From NCBI GenBank assembly GCA_014905825.1, contig JACGCN010000058.1, positions 62,001 through 126,000 of the forward strand: a stretch of DNA of 64,000 nucleotides. The letters are read 5' to 3'. A program made the position numbers and the translations under genes. The notes beneath the pieces are model-generated. The model had not been told where the DNA came from. It made no database searches and was given only the letters and a program-made list of their open reading frames with translations. This stretch comes from Lyophyllum atratum. Its lineage: Eukaryota > Basidiomycota > Agaricomycetes > Agaricales > Lyophyllaceae. Shown one piece after another: positions 23,196-33,443 of this stretch (positions are counted from its first letter, which is position 1; every line of letters begins with the position of its first letter).

Positions 23196-25687
23196 ATGGC
23201 GCCGCGAATCTACACCTCACCCGTCCCTCCAGTGCCCATCGTTGCCACCTCGGTGTTTACTCACCTCTTCGCCACACCCGCGCACGACCCGCACTCTGTC
23301 GGCGGCTTCCCCGCATCCACGCCCGCGTTCGTCGACGCCGAGTCCGGGACTGTCCTCACGCGCGTGCAGACCAAAAACCTTTCGCTCCGTCTCGCGTACG
23401 GCCTGAAACACCACCCACATATCACCGCGCGTCGAGGGGACGTCGCGCTGGTGTTCTCAGAGAACTCCCTGAGCTGGCCTGTAGCACTTTTTGGATCAGG
23501 TACGTAACGCCGCGGCCTTGTCTCGCGGGTGGTGCTATGGCTCATCAAGGGAAAATGGGATGCTAGTGCTGACTCCGTGTGTTGAACAGTTGCGGCGGGG
23601 CTTCGGTGCACGCTCGCGAATAGCGCGTATACGCCGAAGGAGTTGGCGTTCCAGTATGGCGACAGTGGCGCACGGCTTATTTTCACGAGCGAGAATGGGA
23701 TCTTAACAGTGCTTGAGATGTTCAAGCTAATTGGCGTGGAAGAGGCCGAAGCGCGGCGGCGCATCGTTGTGCTTGAAGCCTCGCTTGAGTGGGCTGGGGG
23801 CCCGCCAGTGCCAAGGACGGTTGCGGGGAGGGGGCTGAAGACGCTGGCTGAGCTGCTGGAACTGGGTACACTGGAGCAGGAGGAAAGGTTTGAGGGGAAG
23901 GACGCGCACGAGACGGTGTATCTCTGTTATAGCTCGGGTATGCTCGTTTCCCCCATGCTCGTGGTGTTTTGTGCTCATTTTGATGTCAAGGTACGACTGG
24001 GAAGCCCAAAGGTGTAGAAGTGAGTAGTCTATGTCAATATCTAAACGGGACTGAGCTTGATGTCCCATTTTCGATAGACGACGCACCAGAACATCACCTC
24101 CGTCCTACAAATCGTCCAAACCACCTTCCCCCAGCTCAATGTCGGCAACGACAGCGTCCTCGGCATTCTGCCCTTCTACCACATCTACGGTACGCTTTCT
24201 CCTCTTCTCCACTCTTAACCTCCGTGTTAATTTGTTACGTGTCCCAGGCGCGGTGAAGCTCGTGCACTTCCCATGGACGCGTGGAACGCCTGTAGTCATC
24301 CAAGCGCGTTTCGATCCGGAGAAGTTTTGTGCCAGCGTCGAGAAGTACAGAATCACGGTTGCGCTGATCGTACCCCCGGTGCTGGTCGTGATGGCGCGGC
24401 ATCCAGGTGTGTATCTGTCCGCTCGTTCAGTCGGTCGTGATGCTGACGGGGTTTATTATAGCGGTTGATAAGTATGATATGTCTTCGCTTGCGTCGCTGT
24501 TCTCTGGTGCCGCTCCGCTAGGAGCTGTCTGGTAAAGCAGGTTCGTCTGTTCCTGGAATATACTATTCGCGTTCTCAACGGTGTCCTCTGCTAGGTCACA
24601 GAACGCATAAATCGGATAAAGAATGGTAAAGGCGAGTTTGCCATCCTGCAAGGTCAGTGCCATTAACTGCGAGCCTCGTATACTCCAGCTGACGCAGCTC
24701 TGCAGGTTACGGTCTCACCGAGACCTCGCCCACGACGCACCTCCTGCCTTTCCCTGATGCCATGCGCAAAGTCGGGAGCATCGGGATCCTCCTCCCCAAC
24801 CTTGAAGCGCGGCTCCTTGTCGACGGCGATGGGAACGGCGATATCGAGGCAAATGAGGGCGAGGCCGGGGAGCTTTGGATCCGTGGACCGACTATTATGA
24901 AAGGATACCTGAATAACGCTGAGGCGACCAAGGAATCGATCACGCCGGATGGGTGGTTTAAGACTGGGGATATCGCTGTTCGGGATAAAGAGGGTTATTA
25001 CTATATCGTGGATAGGCGGAAGGAACTGATCAAGTATAAGGTGCGTGTATCAAGGGATCTGGAAGGTTGGGATTGATCAGATACTTTTCATTCAGGGCTT
25101 TCAAGGTACGACTCACAACCATGGAATCGGTCTTGTGGTTCTAAAAGAAGTTGCACTCTCTAGTCCCTCCTGCAGAACTCGAGAGCCTTCTTTTGACCCA
25201 TCCTGATATCGCCGATGTGGCTGTGATTGGTGTTAACAGCGCTAAGGAAGCAACTGAGCTTCCTCGGTGAGCGTTTATTACCCGCAGCACCCACAACTGC
25301 AGCTCACTGCATGTCTTCCGCCACTTTCAGAGCATATGTTGTGCATGCACACCCGGAGCAGATCAAGACAGAAGCAAACAAACTCGCATTCCAGCAGGCT
25401 GTGCGAAAGTGGACCACAGAACGAGTGGCACGGCACAAACAACTACGAGGCGGCAAGTCCTGTCGTGTTAGTTTGTGAATTGTTATTGACCAGTTATTAC
25501 AGGTGTAGTGGCCATTGATATCATTCCGAAGAGGTAAGGACCGGTTTATCCTGTTGGAACGTGAAGCTGACAATACTTGGGTGGCAGTGCTGCTGGTAAG
25601 ATTCTGCGGCGAGAATTGCGTGAGCGTGCCAAGACGGAGCTCGCAGGGAGGGATCCTGGGGACGAGGAGTTCAAGGCGAAGCTCTGA
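23196..25687 (+). CDS. 4CL-like acyl-CoA synthetase, copy 2, peroxisomal, apparent frameshift
   Basis: Tandem paralogue of the preceding gene. It starts MAPRIYTSPVPPVPIV. Motifs in order are YLCYSSG/TTGKPKGVE (split by an intron), VLGILPFYHIYG, EKYRITVALIVPPVLVV, GYGLTETSPTTHLLP, GELWIRGPTIMKGYLNN, DGWFKTGDIA, DRRKELIKYK and AAGKILRRELRERAK. It ends FKAKL, a PTS1 variant. The exon at about 24462-24540 reads SGAAPLGAVW and then TAA at 24533-24535, where the paralogue has AAAPLGKELILQ. One missing base would explain this. A splice from an unusual GTCTGG donor at 24527 would restore the frame but drop about five residues. Everything else is intact, so either a recent lesion, a sequence error or an alternative splice is possible. 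Confidence 0.83.
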
Positions 25688-26046
25688 CGAGGTACGTGCT
25701 ATGTGCAGACTTTACGAACGCTTTAGAGATTGATTTGCTTGCATTCTCTTAGGTACTTAGTGGATTTATTATACCATAGGGCTATACCCTTCCCGCTCAA
25801 AAAGCTACCCTAAAGGAGCCTTTAGAGCTGGGCATTGCGTGTATGTATCATGATTTACTGCGATAAATATATTTAAGCATCGTTTGGACTCCTGTGTCAC
25901 TTGACCTATATCTTGGAGCGACCGGAATCAAGATCTTTCGACGCGTGGTCATCACTCCAAGGTCGGAAGAAGCGCCGCTTGGGGGAATGAATCACGCAGA
26001 AGGTGTATATATGACCTGCCTTCTGGCACATTGAGGCACATATGTC
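25688..26046. other. Intergenic region upstream of the GH32 gene
   Basis: Separates the 4CL pair from the GH32 gene. It carries a TATA-like element near its end and no coding signal. Confidence 0.6.
26004..26012 (+). promoter_or_regulatory. Possible TATA box of the GH32 gene
   Basis: GTATATATG about 35-40 bp upstream of the start codon at 26047 is a plausible TATA element. The short distance would give a very short 5' leader. Confidence 0.4.
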
Positions 26047-27869
26047 ATGCTTTTTCCTTTCCTCCTACTTCACGCTCTCGTCACAACGGGTGGCAATGCC
26101 AGCCCAGCAAACATAGACCCGAATCAGGACCTCAACGCTCTCCCTGACAACGCCCTCTTCACGCGTTGGCGCCCACATTTCCACTTCCTCGCTCCCTCTG
26201 GATGGCTAAATGACCCTTGCAGTGCCCTCTACGACCCCACGCGTGATATGTACCACCTGCTTTACCAGTTCCACCCGAACCACGCCAACTGGGGCAACAT
26301 TTCCTGGGGCCATGCGACGTCGCGCGATCTCATCACCTGGACGGACGTAGGTGGTTGGCGAGACGCCGAGGCAGAGGCAATTGGAACCGGCAGGAATGGG
26401 AGCTATGACCATTTAGGTATATTCAGTGGGACAGGGCAGCCGGTGAGTCTGAAGGGTGAGGAGAATGGGAACCTCACCATGTTTTATACATCGGTGCAAC
26501 ACCTACCGATTGGATGGAATGTGAGTATACGATCATTGCGGTGTTCGAGATGTGCTGATGGCGTGTACAGCGAGAGTATATTGTGGGGGTAAGCTGTGCT
26601 CTTGTAGCCCTCGAGAAAATTCCTGAATTCGACTTTGTATCCAGTCAGAGTCCCAGTCCTTGGCTACCTCTTCAGACGGTGGCCTGACGTGGGATAAGTA
26701 CGGGGGAAACCCTATCCTGACTAATCCTCCAGGAGGTGTGTTTCCGCAATTCCGCTCTGCAACGCTTGCTGAACCCATGATCATGCAGGCTGGGATGTGT
26801 GTACCTATCTGTCTCTTTCTCAAAATTTTCCGTCCTTAATAATGCTAGATCACTGGCTGGCGCGACCCCTTCTTCCTTCCATGGCCTGAGATGGAAGGCT
26901 CCTAGCTGTATGCTATCACGTCTTTCTGGGATGCTAAAAATAGCCGTAGGGTCTCTTGGGGCTGGTCTCCGGAAGACATGTACGTATGAGCTCGCTTTAC
27001 TGGTGAAGTCTACTGATGATCTTCATTCGGATAGGAACGACTTCGGGATCAAGGCGCAAGGCTTCCAAGGCAGTATGGGGATCTCCCGGGAATTGTTCGT
27101 ACATAAGACTCACAACGTATTGCCGCCCAACTCCGGGGTGCCTATAAACTCATCCGCGACCTGGTCTGTGGACTGCAACGGTACTTATACGGTGACAACG
27201 CTGGGTGCCAGACCTCTACCCGAAGTGGTGGTGGGCTTACGTGCCTCTGAGTCCTGCAAGGTTGACGACCATGTTTTCACTTCTTCAGCGCCCCTGATGG
27301 ATGCGAAAGGCAAGAACATTACTGCAGACCATTTTGAGTTGAAGGCACGCCTCCTGAATGTGACTGGCTCTGCTGGCTTTATTATTCGAGCCTCGCCAGC
27401 GTTGGAAGAGTAAGTAATTGCCGACTTTGGATTCTCTGGAGGACGCTAACAAAGATATAGATTCACCACCATCACTTACTCCTCAACTACGAATACGGTA
27501 TCCGTAAACCGTACGAACAGCTCCCTCATCACGCGTTTCGCCGACTTCCCCGTCAACGGCTATTTTGCTCCCTACACCATTGCCGGCAGCGGCACCGAGG
27601 CACTCGACATTCATATATTCGGCGACGGGTCCCTCGTAGAAGTCTTCATCAACAATCGATTTGCGCTGACGACACGGGTTTACCCGAGCAGGGACGACGC
27701 ATTGGGCATTTGGGAGTACGTGGAAGATGGCGAGGCTTCGTTTAAGGGGGTTGAAGTGTGGACGGATATGGTGAATGTTTGGCCAGGACGGCCCGTGGAT
27801 TCTAGCAGTGCGTTAGTGGTCGATAGCCCAGAAGATACAGGTAATGGGGCTTGGTGGTCAGGTATCTGA
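26047..27869 (+). pseudogene. GH32 invertase/inulinase-type gene with central deletion and stop
   Basis: GH32 enzymes hydrolyse sucrose or fructans. A signal peptide (MLFPFLLLHALVTTGGNAS) precedes the nucleophile motif PSGWLNDPCSALYD, then YHLLYQFHPNHANWGNISWGHATS and DLITWTDV. After introns come REYIVG, SESQSLATSSDGGLTWDKY, NPILTNPPGG, and the RDP motif ITGWRDPFFLPWPEMEGS. A TAG at 26903-26905 then directly abuts LYAITSFWD and VSWGWSPEDMY, which in intact members lie after roughly 100 further residues. That missing segment normally holds the acid/base glutamate (E-C motif), and no such motif occurs here. The C-terminal beta-sandwich (DFGIKAQGFQGSMGISRELFV, FGDGSLVEVFINNRFALTTR) is intact. 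The product would be secreted but catalytically dead if read through. Confidence 0.8.
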
Positions 27870-28399
27870 TGGTCAGATGTCAACAGATATAGTTACTGCA
27901 GCCTGATTTTCGGACATTCTAAGTGTTTGCCGCCGTGAGTCCTAATTGAACGTGCTTCATACAACATTTTGCTGTACATAAGCGTTGTGACGAGGGAGTC
28001 ATTCTATTTTTAGACGGAAAGTCAGGGGCGGTGCGGCTGATCGCATAATTTTGGTACACTTTGTACTTGCACTTCACAATTGGTCCAGCTCATAACTCGA
28101 ATGCATCGTCTCAGAACGCCGACGATTGAACTCGCAGAATGAAAGGGGACTTACAGTTTCTCAGACGTCTGGTCATGGCAGTCATGCTTCTCGCTTCAAG
28201 ACTCGACATCGGCATTGAGAGTGACTAGTTTGACAAGCATTGTCACTTCTCTTCAAATGTGGTCTGGCAGTGATGTTCTCCACGCATGATCACACGACCG
28301 TAACGCCAGTAAGGATCTTGAAGCGGATCTGTACAGCCAGTATAAAGGACCTGCCAAGTGGGGCGTTTCTTCATCAACATCTACGAACTCTCCAGCGAC
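27870..28399. other. Intergenic region upstream of the HsbA gene
   Basis: No coding signal. It ends in the promoter of the HsbA gene. Confidence 0.6.
28341..28348 (+). promoter_or_regulatory. Possible TATA box of the HsbA gene
   Basis: TATAAAGG lies 59 bp upstream of the ATG at 28400, a good match in sequence and position for a highly expressed secreted-protein gene. Confidence 0.5.
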
Positions 28400-29122
28400 A
28401 TGGTTCGATTGACTGCAACTTTCTTCTTGATCGCGGGACTCGTCGTCTCTGGCCTCTCTACACCTATGAAGCGTTCATTGGCTCAAATTCAATCCGACAT
28501 AGCCACTATGTCTACCCAAACCACCACGCTCAAGAGCGCTGTCAACGCCTTCGGTGCCTCTGGGAGCGGAACGCTTGCTGAGTTACTCGTACCCGTATAT
28601 TTCTTATTCAGTCCCTATGTCGCCTCAATATATCCTCCAGGCTGTCCACTCGAGCGCTACGACTTTAGTTTCATCGATCAATACCGCGGCGACAGATGTC
28701 ACTGTAAGTTGATGCTTCTCGATCGAATACCAACAAACTGACATGCATCATGGTCGTAGGCCACAGGACCACTCTCTGAAGCTGATGCGCGCAGTATTCT
28801 CGACAGCGTTGAAGCATATGCCCCCAAGCTTCTGAACGTTTTGACAATCCTGATTAACAAGAAACCAGTGTTCAGTACCCTGTCGGGTGGCTCAGCTTTG
28901 GTGTTGCAGGATGTTAAGTCGTTGCATACGGCCTTCATCTCTTTCTTAAATAGCTTAATCATGATCTGCCCGGTATGGACTTCTCTAGCCCTGCTCTTCC
29001 TCTACGACATCGCGTTGATTGGCCCGGCTCTATTCACTTAGGTTGATATTGTACCTGAGGCTACAACTCTGAAGAATGATGTCGAGGCTGGATTCGCCAG
29101 TGCGATCGCAGCCTATTCATGA
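28400..29122 (+). CDS. Hydrophobic surface-binding protein A (HsbA) family protein
   Basis: A small secreted helical protein. The signal peptide MVRLTATFFLIAGLVVSGLS is followed by TPMKRSLAQIQSDIATMSTQTTTLKSAVNAF. Further exons give AVHSSATTLVSSINTAATDV, GPLSEADARSILDSVEAYAPKLLNVLTILINKKPVF, LQDVKSLHTAFISFLNSL and finally VDIVPEATTLKNDVEAGFASAIAAYS with the stop at 29120. This alternation of amphipathic helices and the LxxDI...L pattern matches HsbA, first described as a protein that adsorbs to hydrophobic surfaces and recruits secreted lytic enzymes. At least three short introns are inferred. A TATA box precedes it. Confidence 0.82.
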
Positions 29123-29219
29123 TTCTGCAAGAGCCCTTACTTGTTCTCGTAATGGCTCGTAATAAATCGATCCCTTAGGATCGGACCCTTTTAACCTTTG
29201 TGACATTGACAGAAAAGAG

Positions 29220-30171
29220 CAGGATGCTGTTCCATTTTCTTAAGCTCACGTCTTTCAAAATGCTACACAGCTGTACTGTGGTTTTTTCTACTTCTCAGTT
29301 CCCGAAGGACTTTCCTGCCGTCAATAGATGCCCATACCGCGTTCTGTGGTCGTCGACGATTCAAATAACCAAATACGCCACACTGGTTCAGGATGGGTTC
29401 AAGAACCGCCAGCCAGTTATGATATTCAGGGAAATTTCGGTCTTACGTATCGACACACTATTCACTCAACAACGGCCACCGACTCCGCGACATTTTCGTT
29501 TAATGGTATGTCATATCTATGGTGGACATTGTGTTGAACTGAAACCTGTCCTAGGAACCAGCGTCAAAGCTCTTGGCTAGCCGGTACGCCGACTTGGGAC
29601 TGCTATGTAGATAATCAGTCACCGTCAAGATCCCTGTCACAAAACCGTCTGTCGCCCGTGAAAACGACTGGGACATATATCATCAGACCAACGCCTCTGA
29701 CACTCGACTCTTTCTCTCGTGTCAAATTCGTCTGCTCCCTGAGAGCAAGCCAAGCCGCCATCAGAAGGAGACCTACCCATCGGAGCCATGATTGCGGCTG
29801 TCATGGGCGTCGTTGTAGGAGGCAGGCTATGCTCTCCGGTGGATGCTATGATATAGCAGACCCTGAGATCCTCAAAACGGAGATTTCGCCCTTCATGATG
29901 GCGTATACACCAGCGACATCATATTGGCTCCGAGCACCGTCAGCTTCGACTCCAGAACCAATGATTCCATTCTTCTACCCTTTTCTCAGGAGCATCTATC
30001 GCCAGGATCTTCTCCAGCCACGAACTCCACCAGACCGACAATAAAGCAGAGGCCCTCGGCTCACCCTCCGATATATCGGCAGCCGGATACCAAGTGGTTC
30101 ATCGAGATAGCGGTTTCCGAATGCCAGCCCAATACAGGAGATACCACCAGGCTATACTCCTGCGTAACCTG
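29220..30171 (+). pseudogene. Decayed single-pass membrane protein gene of an agaricomycete family
   Basis: Fragments of a common basidiomycete architecture are present in order but in different frames. A lectin-like ectodomain reads VVVDDSNNQIRHTGSGWVQ, NFGLTYRHTIHSTTATDSATFSFNG, then after an intron GTSVKALG followed by TAG near 29578. Next comes GTPTWDCYVDNQS in a shifted frame. A PIGAM-type juxtamembrane stretch (near 29777) and the C-terminal tail VVHRDSGFRMP and QEIPPGYTPA (stop near 30171) follow, again separated by stops. Members of this family have a variable ectodomain, one membrane helix and a VVHEDSGxRxP-like tail. At least one stop and two frame changes argue for a pseudogene. 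I do not know the family's function. Confidence 0.55.
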
Positions 30172-30422
30172 TTCGGGGCAGGTCATCATATGTATCATGT
30201 TTTGTCAAACGACAATCCCTGACATTCCTTTTGGAGAACTAAACGTTGATTATTATTCATATTTACTTGTATTGCATACCAGTGACCCCATCGTACTGAT
30301 ACGTATACATACCATCTAGAACCAATGTATCGTTCGACGAACAACCTGCAATCAAGAAAGAGAGTCAGTAATGTTCGATCACCGGATTCAAAGTAAGGTA
30401 AATAAATATTCAATCAGAAGTG

Positions 30423-31010
30423 TCAAGATTCTGGAGCTCGCCCTACGTTAACGCAGGTATACACCATGAAGAAATTCAAAAAGATCCAACGCATCATGCA
30501 AAACGTAAAAGAGTGGATAAGAAACTCACCATAATCTAAGTAGGGACCCGGCAAGAAAGAATGAACATCGAGGTTCAAATGAGGGAAAAATAAGCCGCGC
30601 CGAATGAGAGTGAGCCCCATTGAGTTGATGACCGAAGTCTACAATCGTATGACTATGTCTATGAGCAACAAGATGCCCAACCTCCAACCTATGTGTCGAG
30701 CAACGGGAATGCTCATATCTTCGCAAACCCGCGCCTTCGCCAACACACAAGCCTTTAGAGTGGACGACAGAGTGGCAGAGATGGAGATGAAAACCTGAGG
30801 TTCCAGCAAATCATTCTCGCCGCCCTCGAACGGTACCGTCGTGCTTGGAGCCGGTCGGTTTCCATAAGTCGAACGAGGGCATGCTCTGTGTCTCCGGGGA
30901 CTTTCCCCACAGCGGAAAAGAGGAGTGCGAAGCTCCTTGTGCGTGAGCTGCGACAACGATTCTTCAGACGGCGCGGACGAAGTTATGTGTCGATACTGAC
31001 AAGAAAAATT
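30423..31010 (-). CDS. Possible uncharacterised gene, weak support
   Basis: A minus-strand frame encodes EPQVFISISATLSSTLKAC and SIPVARHIGWRLGILLLID. After a plausible TTGTAG acceptor it continues as NSMGLTLIRRGLFFPHLN and VHSFLPGPYLDYG. A GTGAGT donor then joins GRAPES and a stop near 30433. The splice sites are reasonable and the frame is longer than its neighbours, but no family is recognised and the 5' end is undefined. It may be non-coding. Confidence 0.25.
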
Positions 31011-31145
31011 TATTCTTGTAGGAAAGATTGAAGCTCCGCTCCAAATGTCGACCGGGCCGGTGATTACCAAGATATGGATAGGGTTTAGTAATAGTATGAA
31101 CGTCCCTGCTTTCCCCACTCCGCAATCCGTGCCGTTAGCACAGTC

Positions 31146-32173
31146 ATGACCACCACTACCGAGACCAAGGTGCCCCAAAAGCCTAGAAAGCCTCCTTTGG
31201 CCGACTGGCCTACAATAAAGATCCTTACACCTCCCAAAGGTAATGCCCGTTCGACCATACTGCTCCTTGATGAGTCACTGAACGTTTGCAAGGCAGATTC
31301 TCTCCCAAGACCGACGAATGGTGCATAAGCTACTGCTCACAAAGCGTCAATGGTCGTTTTTACGGGAAAGAACCGTTATGTCGATCTGCTTGCATCCGCA
31401 AAGTCTTTCCTCATGAGGTCAAGAACATCATATCGTTCAAGACTCATCACAACCTCGATCCGGAGGGCAAAGCTCTGTACCCACTACCGTCGGAGGGCCA
31501 GCCGGTAAACATACCTCGCATACTGGGCGGAAAACCGGTAGAGGACCGTGATTCTCCGTCAAAGAAATCATCCCCTGAATCGGTCAAGCACTGGGACGAA
31601 GGCTGGTACCTCTGGACGACTCAGAGCCGTTTGGCTATCCACGAGAAGACAGATTCGATGATGATGGACCTTGAGCGACAGCAGAAGGTCAACAAGCGTT
31701 ACGAAGAGAGACGGGAGGTCTGGCAGGACTATCAGGACCACTTAGAGAAGACATCTGGCCTACCGGAAGGCGACGAAACCCAACCGAACGGCGAATCGAG
31801 TAAATGGTGGGGCCCTATCGTTCCTCCACAGCCGCTACCTGATTTTCGGTGAGTCAAACATCAGACTTATGTGTTGGTAGTTCGCTCACGCGGTATCAGA
31901 TCCCAATCGCTCCTAGTGCCTCTGCCACCGGATATACCGCCGTTCTGGGACCGAATTCATAAGCTCCTTGCTCCTTCCCACAAGGCCGTTGGAATCCTTC
32001 ATGACAGCGTAACGTCTGGGGAACAACGGCAGTTTGCAGCACGCGTCTGGGAGAAGGCGTGGACAAACGAACCTTTAATTCTGGCTAGTCGGACATTTAG
32101 TCAAGCTTATGAACGATGGAAGGACAGAGAGGTACCTCCTGATGAGGACGACGGGAAGAAGGGTTCTCCATAG
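31146..32173 (+). CDS. Conserved hypothetical protein with paired CxxxC motifs
   Basis: Three exons. Exon 1 is MTTTTETKVPQKPRKPPLADWPTIKILTPPK. A short intron (about 31240-31293) leads to GRFSPKTDEWCISYCSQSVNGRFYGKEPLCRSACIRKVFPHEV. A second intron near 31850 joins PQPLPDFR to SQSLLVPLPPDIPPFWDRIHKLL, and the stop is at 32173. The C-x3-C...C-x3-C arrangement followed by RKVFPHEV is the most distinctive feature and could form a disulfide or metal-binding hairpin, as in small mitochondrial intermembrane-space proteins; that is only analogy. No signal peptide or membrane helix is visible. The total is about 300 residues. I do not recognise a named family. Confidence 0.75.
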
Positions 32174-32540
32174 AGGCGGAAGCTCGTCACATCCATTCTT
32201 TTTGACGTAGAATTTATCTCCTACTCGATTAATTATTGGCACAAAGACAATGTCGATCCCTATAATTTTGCAGTCTATCCCGGCACCATTCCTAGGGCCT
32301 GATATGTTAGCAACACATAAACAAAAAAACCCTCATCCCTGCAGCTCATGGTTCCACGATCTACAGCCTCATGATAACTGTAGATCAGTGTTCAGCTCTG
32401 GAAGATATAAATTGCATAAACACCGGTTTCTGTTGTTTAACATCAATGTAAGTACTACTACTAATACGTCCTCCAGATCCCCTCCTCAATTTCTTGGACA
32501 TTCATTGGCTCGGGAAGGAAAAATCAAATAATTGGCTTGA
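32174..32540. other. Intergenic region, no gene seen
   Basis: 3' flank of the CxxxC-motif gene, running to the tRNA-Leu. No motif-bearing frame. Confidence 0.6.
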
Positions 32541-32632
32541 TGACAACTGTGAGGTTCGAACTCACGCCCTTTCGGACTGGATAATGGAGCGGATCCTAAT
32601 TCCAGCGCCTTAGACCACTCGGCCAAGTTGCC
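32541..32632 (-). tRNA. tRNA-Leu (anticodon TAG) with a 12-nt intron
   Basis: Acceptor GGCAACT pairs with AGTTGTC, followed by A73. The D-arm GGCCGAGTGG and a long variable arm are typical of class II tRNA-Leu. The anticodon stem is CTGGA/TCCAG with loop A-T-TAG-G, and a 12-nt intron (32583-32594) sits after position 37, the canonical place. The T-loop is TTCGAAC. Confidence 0.9.
32583..32594 (-). other. tRNA-Leu intron
   Basis: Twelve bases inserted one nucleotide 3' of the anticodon. Removing them restores a 7-nt loop closed by a 5-bp stem. Confidence 0.75.
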
Positions 32633-33443
32633 ATGAGAGATATGAACTGGTGACCCATAGCAACCTCTCAAGTGGGAGACCCCATTATCCTGCAATCGTT
32701 CCTCCTTCCTTCCCTTGTCGGGGCTCATACATTGCTCAACCTCACCGCTTTTACCAGAGTACGTGAGACGTGCGGCGAGACTCCATGCGGGACAGACTTA
32801 TTATACAGTTGTGCTTGCTTTGGACCTTCAAACGCGTACGCAGCCTCATAGTCGATACCATTCGACATTGCGTCGCGGTGTCTCCAAACCGTTTCCCATA
32901 TATTGCATTGCGATAATGTCAATTCTACTCATTGCTTGGTATTTCGAGAAGTTTTTCAAAATTTGTATTCCGACTCCGACTCTATGAATACTGCCAAATA
33001 AGGGATGGATAGGGAGAATGTAGGGAACCACCGACCCATCCTCCCTCCCTAGAGATGTGGAAGAGAGGATAATTGGGTACTGAGACGTCCGACTTCTTCA
33101 GGACACAGCCTGACACTCAAACGACCGCTTGAACAGACCGAGATGGAAAGAGCGGTCATGAGCAACATGGGGAAATGACATGGCTGTGCCGCCGCACGAA
33201 GAGCCAGAAAAAAATTCATGGTCCTTTATGTAGATCGGAGCGTGGGAAACTTAGGGCAGGTCTCGGGCTGGTACTGCACATGGCTCGCAAACCGCAAGAC
33301 CACCCACCACACTTGGTTATATCCGATCTATCCATGTGTCGCCGTCCCGACTTGATACAAATACAGAGACTCCGGCTTTATTTCAACTCAGGAGACTAGA
33401 TAAGCCATCGTAGCGGACCATCATCCCTCACTCCCCAACAGTG
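32633..33443. other. Intergenic region, no gene seen
   Basis: About 0.8 kb between the tRNA-Leu and the GlcNAc kinase gene. The short frames carry no motif. Confidence 0.6.

Noticed and set aside
16944..25687. Secondary-metabolite cluster around the 4CL-like genes
   Set aside because: Neighbours are cornichon, RRM and GH32 genes. No polyketide synthase, NRPS, terpene synthase or P450 is present.
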